The notes under the pieces were generated by a model. The model made no database searches. It saw nothing but the letters and a program-made list of their open reading frames with translations, and had not been told where the DNA came from. Of a stretch of DNA of 14,594 nucleotides, positions 1-7,796 are shown in pieces. The translations under genes were made by a program, and so were the position numbers. Positions within the stretch are counted from its first letter, which is position 1; each line of letters opens with the position of its first letter. This stretch comes from Lentisphaeria bacterium UBA7640 (GTDB lineage: Bacteria; Verrucomicrobiota; Lentisphaeria; Victivallales; Victivallaceae): contig DLIO01000032.1 in NCBI GenBank assembly GCA_002483765.1, forward strand, positions 1 through 14,594, read 5' to 3'.

Positions 1-5
1 TTTTT

Positions 6-1751
6 TCAAGTCCAGTTTTTTCTTACCAGAAATACGCCCGTAACGTAAGTAAGTTTTTCAGCAATACCGCTTGGAGTGTATTGAGAATGTTTAGTGGCTT
101 CGGCCAGATCGGAGAGATTTTCGTACCAGATTTCAACACGTTTTTGGGCGCGGGTCACGCCAGTGAAAAATAGTTCCCGAGTTAATAATGGTGCGGCGGC
201 AGACGGCATTAACAGGATAATTTGTTCTGCTTCGGAACCCTGTGCTTTGTGAACAGTGGTTGCATAAGCTGGAACCCAGTTTGGCAATAGGTTTAGGCTA
301 ATCTGGCGAAAACCGCCGGACGAGTCGGGAAATTCAGCATAGAGTGGCCCATCTGGAGTGTCGCTCCAAATCATGCCAATATCGCCATTGAAGAGAGATT
401 CATTATAATCGTTGACTGTGATCATAATCGGCAAACCACGATAATGAGGTTCTGGGCTGAAATAAGTACAAATCCAGTCGTTAACCTTCTGGCAACCCAT
501 AAAGCGGCGGTTGCAGGCACTCAAAATCCGGCACTGTTCAAAGGCCTTAAACGCGTCAGTGAGGTTCGCGGCTTCCAATGAAGTTTGGAATGTCTTAGCG
601 ACTTTTTGAATATTTTCCTCCCAGCTCTCTTCGGTAACCTGAACAAATTTAACATCTTCAGGGCTATTGGCAATTAAGTTCTCGAGTTCAGCAGTGTTGC
701 CGTCGCGGATCGCTAAACTGAGTTGTCCAATGCCGCTTGTGGCATCAAAACGATATGATTTTAACAGCTTGGTAACGCGACGATTCAATTTGGGGTTCTG
801 AGTAGCGGCCGCGCAAATATCATTAAAAGCCGCGCCAACTTCGATAGGTTCTAGCTGGTTTGGATCACCGAGCATAATGATCTGTGCAGTATCGGGAATA
901 GCGTTCAGTAATTTGCACAGCAAACCGAGCGGGATCATTGAACATTCGTCGATAACAACAATGTTGGCCTGGATCGGATTGGTTTGGTGATGTTTCAAAC
1001 GTTGTGAAATCGGATTGTAGCCGATCAGTCGATGAATCGTTGAGGCTTTAGACAGAGTTAGGTTTTCTATTTTTTGGTTAGCGCAGGCTTTATCTACGGC
1101 TTCCTGCATTCGCTGAGCGGCTTTTCCGGAAGGTGCTGCCATGGCGATGCGCAATGGTTGGGAAGAGCGTTCTTGTAACATCGCCAAAATCGTGGTGAAG
1201 GTCGTAGTTTTTCCCGTTCCAGGTCCACCAGTGATAATTGAAAAATTTCCGCGCAATGCCATAATGGCGGCGGCGCGCTGTTCGCCAGTCAAACCGTAGT
1301 GATCAAGGGTAGCTTCGTCCGGAGTTGTGCTATCGTCATTGAGGCGCTGATTAATAATTTGAATAATACGTTCTTCATAATTCCACCAGCGCCGCAGATA
1401 GAGCCGTTGTTCATTGTATATAATTAACGGTTCAAGCTCAGCGGCAGTGATTTTTTCGAGCCAATGTTTTAATTCTGGTAGGCGGATTTTTAATAATTCT
1501 TTCGGTGGTTGAACATGACTAAATAACAATTCGGCGGCGAAAAAATCTTCAAGAGTTCTGCCTGAACATTGTGCTAGGTCTAAACTGGCGTGTTCATGTG
1601 ACGATACCTGATATGAGGCCAGCGCGACGGCGAGCCGCAACTCCGCGGAATTGGAGTCGCCCGCTAGTCGTCCCATGAATTCTGATAATTCAAAATCAAT
1701 AGCGTTGATCAAGTTGTGTTGGTATAATTGTTCAGTTAAATGATGGTTCAT
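6..1751 (-). CDS. recD: RecD-like helicase, exodeoxyribonuclease V alpha subunit
   Basis: This 581-residue protein is a superfamily 1 DNA helicase of the RecD family, the 5'-3' motor of the RecBCD complex that processes double-strand breaks. Visible motifs, in order: Walker A GGPGTGKTT (175-183), Walker B VVIDECSM (265-272), motif III GDPNQLEP (295-302), KSYR (331-334), NGDIGMI (455-461), motif V VHKAQGSE (500-507) and motif VI TGVTRA (530-535). Residues 1-150 match the poorly conserved RecD N-terminal domain in position. The length is close to E. coli RecD (about 608), so it looks complete; the stop lies just inside the window edge. It follows recB on the same strand after 88 nt. Its ribosome binding site AAAGGAG (1765-1771) lies 13 nt from the ATG and touches a GC-rich palindrome. 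The family call is firm. The alternative, a stand-alone RecD2, is unlikely given the adjacent recB and the lack of a long RecD2 N-terminal extension. Confidence 0.95.
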   Translation of the reverse strand: MNHHLTEQLYQHNLINAIDFELSEFMGRLAGDSNSAELRLAVALASYQVSSHEHASLDLAQCSGRTLEDFFAAELLFSHVQPPKELLKIRLPELKHWLEKITAAELEPLIIYNEQRLYLRRWWNYEERIIQIINQRLNDDSTTPDEATLDHYGLTGEQRAAAIMALRGNFSIITGGPGTGKTTTFTTILAMLQERSSQPLRIAMAAPSGKAAQRMQEAVDKACANQKIENLTLSKASTIHRLIGYNPISQRLKHHQTNPIQANIVVIDECSMIPLGLLCKLLNAIPDTAQIIMLGDPNQLEPIEVGAAFNDICAAATQNPKLNRRVTKLLKSYRFDATSGIGQLSLAIRDGNTAELENLIANSPEDVKFVQVTEESWEENIQKVAKTFQTSLEAANLTDAFKAFEQCRILSACNRRFMGCQKVNDWICTYFSPEPHYRGLPIMITVNDYNESLFNGDIGMIWSDTPDGPLYAEFPDSSGGFRQISLNLLPNWVPAYATTVHKAQGSEAEQIILLMPSAAAPLLTRELFFTGVTRAQKRVEIWYENLSDLAEATKHSQYTPSGIAEKLTYVTGVFLVRKNWT

Positions 1752-1764
1752 TGATGTTACTTAG

Positions 1765-1771
1765 CTCCTTT
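1765..1771 (-). promoter_or_regulatory. recD ribosome binding site next to hairpin
   Basis: Read on the minus strand this is AAAGGAG, 13 nt before the recD ATG. It begins immediately after the 3' arm of the palindrome at 1772-1804. It supports the chosen recD start and suggests that RNA folding could affect recD translation; the latter is inference. Confidence 0.6.
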
Positions 1772-1804
1772 GAATTCGCGCGCGCATAATGCGCGCGCTA
1801 ATTC
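1772..1804. repeat. GC-rich palindrome, copy 1, between recB and recD
   Basis: Two 16-nt arms (1772-1787 and 1789-1804) are inverted repeats with one mismatch (1777 against 1799) around a single central A. The inner part is alternating purine-pyrimidine (GCGCGCGCAT and its mirror). Its 26-nt core, 1778-1803, is identical to 11212-11237 in the other large intergenic region of the window. On the recD-coding strand it would form a strong RNA hairpin directly followed by the recD Shine-Dalgarno. There is no U-run after the stem on the recD-coding strand, so it does not look like a classic intrinsic terminator. Function unknown; a REP-like dispersed palindrome is my inference. Confidence 0.85.
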
Positions 1805-1839
1805 TAGCAGAATTTTCATAGTGATTTTTCTAACTTCAT

Positions 1840-4800
1840 TCATGAAACGGTACCGATGAAATATTGTTTAAAATTCTCTAAAAATTGTTGCTCTGGGCGC
1901 GTGAAAAATATTCCATTAGTGCCGTGTCCAATGCCGCGAAGGAAGAGGTAAAACACCCCCCCAAAATGTTTTTCATAACTGTATTCAGGCAGTCGCTGCT
2001 TTAACCACAAATCGAGCGCGATTGTATAGATCAGATACTGGAAATTGTACAAGCTTGCGTCCATAGCAGTTTTTAGTCGATCAACGCTATAATCTTTTGG
2101 GTTATCGCCAAGATGATTGCTTTTCCAGTCTAGAATATAAAACCGGTCATCATGTTCAAAAGTCAGGTCGATTTTGCCATTCATAAAGCCAGTTGGAATA
2201 TTATTTTTCTGCCAATGCTGTTCGAGCATTGGAGCGTCTGGAAAACTTATACCGTTCGAGTTAGCGTTAGGGCGAAGAGCGAAATGGAACTCCATTTCGG
2301 TCAGTCGTTGATTTCTTGACAGATCGCTCAGCTTTAGTGTGTTAATTGGCAGCAATGGCGTATTCATTACTTTGTGCAACATAGAATTTACTGCAATAAC
2401 CAATGAATCTTTTTTATCGGTATTGTGTCCGGTAATAGCAAATTCACTGAGCCCACTCTCAATTATTTTATTGGTCTTTGCTGGATCAGACAGCGTGAAA
2501 TCAATTTTTTCTAAAACCTGATGCAGGAAATTTCCGGGGCCAATGCCGCGCGGAAATCCAATAAAATCACTAGTTTCACTGGCTTCTTGTTGACCCAACG
2601 CAGTGTCATCATCTTTTTTCAAGCCATCGTCATGGCTGAGCAATAAATTTTTCTGCTCTTCATAATGACCGCGCGTCAATGAACTGAAGCTGGCAATACT
2701 CCATTGGTTATGCAGTTGCCGTTCATTTGGAGGTTCTGGCGGCGGCACTAGCTTTTCGGGTTCAGTTGTAGTAATGAAGTTTTGTTCTTGGGACGGTTTA
2801 TAATTTAAGAAACGTACCGCATCGAGTTCTGGCAGTTTAGCATAATCCTGTTCTAAGCGCAATTTGTCCGTACTTGCCAAGTCGTCCAAATCGGGGTTAG
2901 GGGTCAATAGGTACTCGACCGCGTTGAATTTAGGGGCGCGATTCCAATAAACCCAACATTTGTTGCGAGCTCGACTCAATGCGACATAAAATAGTCGCAT
3001 GATTTCCGCCAGTTCTTCAAAAAGTGCAGTCTTTGCGGTATTCGGATATGCTCGCGAACCGATCAGTGCTTCTTGAGCTTGATTATGATAGATGCAGAAA
3101 TCTTTTTTGCCACGGAAACTGATGGTTTTAGACCATGGAAATGGACAGAAAACCAATGGGAATTCTAGTCCTTTAGAAGAAAAAACGGTCATAATTTTCA
3201 CCGCGTCGTCATCGCGTTCTAAGCGCATCTCGTGTTCTTTGTTGGATTCCAAACGGCATTGTTCTTCAAACCATTCCAGCAGTGAATCCATGCCACTGAT
3301 TCGTACCTCAGTTTCGTTGAGAAGCTCTGCGAGTTGAAGAATGTTGGTGAGTCGCCGTTCTCCTAACTGACCAGTTTCAAGTAATTTTTCTCTTGTTTGG
3401 TAATGTTCCAGCAAAGAGTGAAACATGCCGAGAAAACCATTTTCATTCCAAATATGATAATATTTCTTGAAGCGTTTCATATGTTCTTCGTAATCTTTAT
3501 TGAGTTCTTCGTCACTCAACATAAGATCAAGGTCGCGAGGTTTAATGCCGCAAATTGAACTTAACAACGCGCCGTTAAAAATTTGGCGATAATGTGGGTT
3601 TATAATCGCTTTCAACACTAACATCAGGTCGGCAGATTCTGGGCAGGTAAAAACATTGCCACTTCTTTGAACGACAGCAGGGATATTATAACTGCGTAAT
3701 TTGTCGAGCATTGCGCCGGCCTGTGAATGAGTCATAACCAAAACGGCAATATCAGAAGGTTTAAGTTCGCGTGGCTGATCGTTGTCGCCAAAGTATACTT
3801 CGCCGGTCTTACTACCGTTCAATAAGCGCGCGATTTGTGCCGAAGAGGCGTTGACCGCTTCGCGAGAAATATCATCCTCTTGTGGAGGTTTTTTTTTGCC
3901 ATTCGCACCTTCGGTATCGGGTACATCAAGATTGTAAAAATCTATTCCTGAAGTCATCTCTTCAGCAAGAGTTCCAGAAAAAATTAGCGGTATTGAATTG
4001 CCTTTGCTTTGAGGTGAAGCTTTAACCTGCGGATAACTCAATTCAGCGAGCAAAAATGGGTTTGGCATGTGGGCGAAAATACTATTTTGAGCGTCAACAC
4101 AGAGAGTAGCTGAACGGTAGTTAGTATCCAAAGAATGAGTCTTTTTTACATTGCTCGCGATGGCGATATAGGAGTAGATATCGGCACTGCGAAAACCGTA
4201 AATAGATTGTTTGGGGTCGCCGATCAAAAAACAGGGGATAGCGCTTTTTTCAATAAAGAGACGGTTGAAAATTTCAAATTGAACTTTGTCAGTGTCTTGA
4301 CATTCGTCAATCATCACTGCACTATAACGTTGGCGTACGGCAGCAATCAGGCTTTCGCCTGAATCACCTTTTAACGTATGATAAAGATCCAGTAAAATGT
4401 CATCAAATGAACGGAAATTCATGTTTTTACGCATAAATGCTAGTCGGTCACGATAAAATTCCATGAATTCGAGCGCCGTGCGCGCTGTTAAAGATAGTTT
4501 TAATTTGTCATAAGCAGCAGTAAAATCTTTCTGTTTGGTCAGCGCTGCGATTTCAACGAAAACTCCGGCATGTTCCGGCCAGCGTACTTCGGGATAACGT
4601 TCTTTGATCTCATCAATCTTAATTCTATTATTAAAATATAGTGTATTGTTAACCAATTCCGCCAACTCGCGGCCACGTACATCATATTGTTCTGCATCTT
4701 CCAGCGTGTTTTCGTCAAACTGCGCTAAGGCGGCGCGATCAGACAATTTTACTAACTTGTCCAATTCGGCGCGTGAAGGCGGGTTATCAATTTTAGTAAT

Positions 4801-5208
4801 CTGATTGCGCAGATAATCATCGACTATTTGCCGTTGAATTTCACTACAATCTTCAAGTGCTTCAGTGTTGAATAACATCCTGCTTTCAAAACAATTTTCA
4901 CGCAGAATTCGTTCACAAAAACTGTGAATGGTGAAAATCGTCGATTCATCGAATCCCATTAATGCTTTCTTTAGGATTTTTTCATCGTCACCGCTAGCAG
5001 TAACGAGGGTTTCCGCAATTAAGTTACGAATGCGCTCACGCAATTCGATTGTTGCAGCGACGGTAAAAGTCACAACTAAAATCTGTTTGACTTCTAGTCC
5101 TTTTTCCAGCAATAAACGCAGATAGAGATGTGAAATGGTGTGAGTTTTTCCCGTCCCTGCGCTGGCTTCAATTAAATTAAGCCCATTTAAACTGTATTGT
5201 TTAATCAT
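1840..5208 (-). CDS. recB: RecB-like helicase-nuclease, exodeoxyribonuclease V beta subunit
   Basis: This 1122-residue protein combines a UvrD-type 3'-5' helicase with a C-terminal RecB nuclease and would resect double-strand DNA ends. Helicase motifs: Walker A EASAGTGKT (14-22), motif Ia VVTFTVAA (45-52), Walker B MIDECQD (299-305), motif III GDPKQSIYGFR (330-340), TNYRS (362-366), VFSSKGLEFP (675-684) and YVALSRAR (741-748). The nuclease domain shows GNFLHQVLEKIDF (892-904, His896), GKIDL (Asp1014), LDWKSN (Asp1027, Lys1029) and FQYLIYT (1056-1062), matching the catalytic Asp-Asp-Lys and QYxxY motifs of RecB. The length is near E. coli RecB (about 1180). An in-frame TAA lies four codons before the ATG, which fixes the start, although the Shine-Dalgarno is weak. 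It is 38 nt downstream of the SGNH hydrolase gene. No recC is adjacent. A run of nine A on the coding strand (3889-3897) encodes Lys438-440. Confidence 0.96.
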   Translation of the reverse strand: MIKQYSLNGLNLIEASAGTGKTHTISHLYLRLLLEKGLEVKQILVVTFTVAATIELRERIRNLIAETLVTASGDDEKILKKALMGFDESTIFTIHSFCERILRENCFESRMLFNTEALEDCSEIQRQIVDDYLRNQITKIDNPPSRAELDKLVKLSDRAALAQFDENTLEDAEQYDVRGRELAELVNNTLYFNNRIKIDEIKERYPEVRWPEHAGVFVEIAALTKQKDFTAAYDKLKLSLTARTALEFMEFYRDRLAFMRKNMNFRSFDDILLDLYHTLKGDSGESLIAAVRQRYSAVMIDECQDTDKVQFEIFNRLFIEKSAIPCFLIGDPKQSIYGFRSADIYSYIAIASNVKKTHSLDTNYRSATLCVDAQNSIFAHMPNPFLLAELSYPQVKASPQSKGNSIPLIFSGTLAEEMTSGIDFYNLDVPDTEGANGKKKPPQEDDISREAVNASSAQIARLLNGSKTGEVYFGDNDQPRELKPSDIAVLVMTHSQAGAMLDKLRSYNIPAVVQRSGNVFTCPESADLMLVLKAIINPHYRQIFNGALLSSICGIKPRDLDLMLSDEELNKDYEEHMKRFKKYYHIWNENGFLGMFHSLLEHYQTREKLLETGQLGERRLTNILQLAELLNETEVRISGMDSLLEWFEEQCRLESNKEHEMRLERDDDAVKIMTVFSSKGLEFPLVFCPFPWSKTISFRGKKDFCIYHNQAQEALIGSRAYPNTAKTALFEELAEIMRLFYVALSRARNKCWVYWNRAPKFNAVEYLLTPNPDLDDLASTDKLRLEQDYAKLPELDAVRFLNYKPSQEQNFITTTEPEKLVPPPEPPNERQLHNQWSIASFSSLTRGHYEEQKNLLLSHDDGLKKDDDTALGQQEASETSDFIGFPRGIGPGNFLHQVLEKIDFTLSDPAKTNKIIESGLSEFAITGHNTDKKDSLVIAVNSMLHKVMNTPLLPINTLKLSDLSRNQRLTEMEFHFALRPNANSNGISFPDAPMLEQHWQKNNIPTGFMNGKIDLTFEHDDRFYILDWKSNHLGDNPKDYSVDRLKTAMDASLYNFQYLIYTIALDLWLKQRLPEYSYEKHFGGVFYLFLRGIGHGTNGIFFTRPEQQFLENFKQYFIGTVS

Positions 5209-5238
5209 GCCTCTAAATTAGCGATTTCTCACTGGTAA

Positions 5239-5244
5239 ATTATA
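5239..5244 (-). promoter_or_regulatory. possible -10 element ahead of recB
   Basis: Read on the minus strand this is TATAAT, a perfect sigma70 -10 hexamer, about 30 nt before the recB ATG. A convincing -35 is missing: at 17-nt spacing only TTATTT is found. It could be an internal promoter giving recB-recD some independence from the upstream genes, or chance in AT-rich sequence. Confidence 0.25.
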
Positions 5245-5246
5245 GT

Positions 5247-6212
5247 TCAGGTCAATTGCTTAAATAATGAAGTAGCATAAATTTCCATGCCGTAATCATT
5301 GGGATGGCAACCATCAGCAAAATATGCTGCTTTGTCAGGAACTAGTTTAAGTCCGTCGATGACTTTGACTGATTTGAAGTCTGCCGCAACTTCACAAAGG
5401 GTTTTACGATAATCCGCTAAAGTCAAACCGATCGCGTTGACTGGTGGTGCTACCAACCACGGAATCGGGGTCAATAGATAGATTAACGCGTTTTCTCGTT
5501 CGCTCAGGTGGCGCAGCATGCCGACGGTGTCCGCGGCAAATCCTTCCAACGATCGACTTTGGGCGCAATCGTTGACGCCATACGCGACAAAAGCGGTATT
5601 CCATTCCAATCCCAGCGCCATCTCTCCGATCTCTTGTTTCATTGCTGCCCCGCCGACCGATATATTGTGAAAGTCAGACTCTAACAGCTTGGCAAGTTGG
5701 GTTGCATAGGCGTGAGTTGGAGAAGTTGTTGTCATACCTTGGGTGATTGAGTCGCCAATGAAAATAATTCGATGGTCAGGATACGTAACAGGAGTCAAAG
5801 TGGCTCCATCTTCAATAATCAGTTCATTGAGAACAGATTCGCAAAGGTGTGGAAGATGAATTTCAATGCGTCGTTCGCCACCCGCCGATAACTCGGCGGT
5901 GAAAGAAAAACCGTCACCTGGATTATCTGGCGAAAAAGTTAGGAGTTCCGTGTCGTCGAGTACGATGTCAACTGCGTAAACGGGACGAGTACTGCGCCCG
6001 TAGCTTAGTCGCATCGCGATAAACGAAGTGTTGGAATTGAAACAGATTCTGACGCCAGAGGAGCAGTTTGCACGGGTTTCAGTTGCTTCAGATTGACCGT
6101 AAAAATCCAGTATTTCTGGAGTCATGCGTACGAATGAAAAACCCTCTTCAGAAGCGTAAACCTCCGCCGCGCCATGGACTAATTCAATATTTTCGAGTAA
6201 GTCTATGTTCAT
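5247..6212 (-). CDS. SGNH/GDSL hydrolase, carbohydrate-esterase-like
   Basis: This 321-residue protein looks like a serine ester hydrolase of the SGNH superfamily. The catalytic domain (about 148-321) shows block I FIGDSITQG with nucleophile Ser155, block II NISVGGA (Gly188), block III YGVND (Asn214) and block V DGCHPND (Asp300, His303), so all four invariant residues are present. Residues 40-147 are strand-rich without enzymatic motifs, resembling the N-terminal jelly-roll domain of family 2 carbohydrate esterases (deacetylases of acetylated sugars). No signal peptide is visible, so it is probably cytoplasmic. I chose the ATG at 6212 because it overlaps the glycosyltransferase stop (TGATG) and has AAGGGA upstream; an in-frame ATG at 6251 would add a Lys/Arg-rich 13-residue extension overlapping the neighbour. 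Its place after a glycosyltransferase suggests acyl groups on a glycan or glycolipid intermediate as substrate, but the true substrate cannot be read from sequence. Confidence 0.85.
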   Translation of the reverse strand: MNIDLLENIELVHGAAEVYASEEGFSFVRMTPEILDFYGQSEATETRANCSSGVRICFNSNTSFIAMRLSYGRSTRPVYAVDIVLDDTELLTFSPDNPGDGFSFTAELSAGGERRIEIHLPHLCESVLNELIIEDGATLTPVTYPDHRIIFIGDSITQGMTTTSPTHAYATQLAKLLESDFHNISVGGAAMKQEIGEMALGLEWNTAFVAYGVNDCAQSRSLEGFAADTVGMLRHLSERENALIYLLTPIPWLVAPPVNAIGLTLADYRKTLCEVAADFKSVKVIDGLKLVPDKAAYFADGCHPNDYGMEIYATSLFKQLT

Positions 6213-6979
6213 CAAACATCCCTTTTTTCTTGATTTAATACTTCGTCCCACGGACGTTTGTAAAATTCTGCTTTACGGGAAAACAGGTTAAATTTAATAA
6301 TATGGTAAATCGCCGAAATACCATCTTTCCAGGTGATTTTTTTCCCTTCGTTATACTTTCTAGGATTATATGAAATTGGTACTTCCCAGATACGCAAACG
6401 TCGTGATTTTGCCAGTTTTGCAGTGAACTCAACTTCGATGCCAAAGCGTTGCGAAGTCAGGTTAAGGTTTTGTAAAATTTCACGGCGGAAACATTTATAA
6501 CAAGTCTCCATGTCGCTTAGATGGATGTCTGAAAGGAGATTGGAACAGAAGGTCAAAAATTTATTGCCCATCTCATGGCGGAAATAACGCACTTGACCGG
6601 GTGTTCCCATAAAGCGCGAACCGTAAACCACATCAGCTTTATCGTGAATTAATGGCGCCAAAATTAGTGGATAATCATCTGGGTCGTACTCAAAATCGGC
6701 GTCTTGAATGATAACGAAATCTCTAGTGACTTCGGGGATTGCGCGGATGATTGCGGCACCTTTGCCCATGTTTTTTTCTTGAGTAAAAATCCTTACTTTT
6801 ACGATATCCGCGAGCTTTTTTAGTTGTTCAGCAGTTTCATCAGTAGAAGCATCGTTGACAATAATTATTTCGCCGACGGCAGGGCGTGCCAAGACCTGTT
6901 TCACCAGTTCAACTACAGTGTTTTCTTCATTATAAACTGGGATAATTACGCTGAGCTTGTTTTTGCATTCCAAGTCCAT
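6212..6979 (-). CDS. family 2 glycosyltransferase, polyprenyl-phosphate sugar synthase type
   Basis: This 255-residue GT-A fold glycosyltransferase resembles dolichol/undecaprenyl-phosphate mannosyl- or glucosyltransferases (DPM1 group), which load a nucleotide-sugar onto a polyprenyl phosphate at the inner membrane face. Seen in sequence: the N-terminal strand LSVIIPVYNEEN (9-20), VNDASTD (41-47), the metal-binding DAD (93-95), YGSRFMG (119-125), DMETCYKCF (156-164) and YNPRKYNEGKKITWKDG (204-220), a signature typical of this group. No transmembrane helices follow the catalytic domain, so it is the short, peripheral form. A strong ribosome binding site (AAGGAG, spacing about 7) precedes the ATG. 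It lies 15 nt after proC and overlaps the SGNH hydrolase by TGATG. Its operon partner uppP regenerates undecaprenyl phosphate, the likely acceptor. The sugar donor is unknown. Confidence 0.88.
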   Translation of the reverse strand: MDLECKNKLSVIIPVYNEENTVVELVKQVLARPAVGEIIIVNDASTDETAEQLKKLADIVKVRIFTQEKNMGKGAAIIRAIPEVTRDFVIIQDADFEYDPDDYPLILAPLIHDKADVVYGSRFMGTPGQVRYFRHEMGNKFLTFCSNLLSDIHLSDMETCYKCFRREILQNLNLTSQRFGIEVEFTAKLAKSRRLRIWEVPISYNPRKYNEGKKITWKDGISAIYHIIKFNLFSRKAEFYKRPWDEVLNQEKRDV

Positions 6980-6994
6980 GGTATCTCCTTTGAT

Positions 6995-7792
6995 TTATTG
7001 TTTAGTTAGTGATTCTGATTTACAGGCGGCGGCGATTACAGCTTCCATGACTAAACCACGGAAACCGCCACACTCCAGGACTTTGATCCCTTCGGCGGTC
7101 GTTCCTCCGGGCGACATCACTTGATCACGCAATGCGCTAGGATGTGATCCACTCTCCTGAACTAATTTGGCGGCTCCAGCAACAGTGGCGGCAGCGAGGC
7201 GCAGCGCGGTCGTTCTGGGCAATCCAGCAGTTACTCCACCGTCCGCCAATGCTTGGATAAAATCGAAAACATAAGCTGGGCCACTACCGCTAAGCCCAGT
7301 AATCGCATCCAACATTTTTTCTGAGACACATTCAGAGATCCCAATGGAGCCTAAAATTTCTTGGGTTGCTTGCACGTCTCGTTCGTCAGTGTCGGGGCTG
7401 ATTGCGTATCCGGAAACACCAGCGCCGATGAGGGCAGGGATATTCGGCATAACCCGGACGAGGCGTTTGGAACCGGTTAATTCACCTATTTTCATCAAAC
7501 TGACTCCAGCAGCGATGGAAATGATCAGTTTCTTCTGTAGAATCCCTTTTTTGCTAGCCAGAGCAGCATGCAACATCTGCGGCTTTACGGCGATAACTAC
7601 GGTGTCGGCATCGGCGATAGCTTCTTCGGCTGCAATTCGCAATCCCGTGGCTTGTTGGAATTCAGCAATGGCATCAAGCGAAATATCGAAAGCGGCGATC
7701 TGTTCGGGTTTAAACCCTTTTTTGAGCATCCCTTTGACAATGGCAGTCGCCATCTTCCCAGCTCCGATGAAAAAAATCTTCTGTTGATTCAT
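6995..7792 (-). CDS. proC: pyrroline-5-carboxylate reductase
   Basis: The enzyme reduces 1-pyrroline-5-carboxylate to L-proline with NAD(P)H, the last step of proline synthesis. The 265-residue length matches the family (E. coli 269). The N-terminal Rossmann fold shows IGAGKMA (9-15), followed by AVKPQ (68-72) and VMPN (114-117). The C-terminal dimerisation and active-site domain carries LSGSGPAYVFDF (167-178), ADGGV (183-187) and the P5CR signature DQVMSPGGTT (223-232). It begins 4 nt after the uppP stop with a very good Shine-Dalgarno (GGAGGT, 6 nt spacing) embedded in the end of uppP, which points to translational coupling. Its presence among envelope genes is a genomic association, with no evident functional link. 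Confidence 0.97.
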   Translation of the reverse strand: MNQQKIFFIGAGKMATAIVKGMLKKGFKPEQIAAFDISLDAIAEFQQATGLRIAAEEAIADADTVVIAVKPQMLHAALASKKGILQKKLIISIAAGVSLMKIGELTGSKRLVRVMPNIPALIGAGVSGYAISPDTDERDVQATQEILGSIGISECVSEKMLDAITGLSGSGPAYVFDFIQALADGGVTAGLPRTTALRLAAATVAGAAKLVQESGSHPSALRDQVMSPGGTTAEGIKVLECGGFRGLVMEAVIAAACKSESLTKQ

Positions 7793-7796
7793 GCAT

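Noticed and set aside
1772..1804. Palindrome as a recB intrinsic terminator
   Set aside because: No U-run follows the stem; instead the recD ribosome binding site follows directly. The duplicate copy in a divergent intergenic region also argues against a terminator role.
6210..6251. Upstream ATG at 6251 as the SGNH hydrolase start
   Set aside because: It adds 13 Lys/Arg-rich residues inside the preceding gene; the ATG at 6212 has a better ribosome binding site and a TGATG overlap.
7344..7787. 147-codon open frame on the plus strand inside proC
   Set aside because: It is fully antisense to a complete proC with all motifs, and shows no domain or suitable ribosome binding site.
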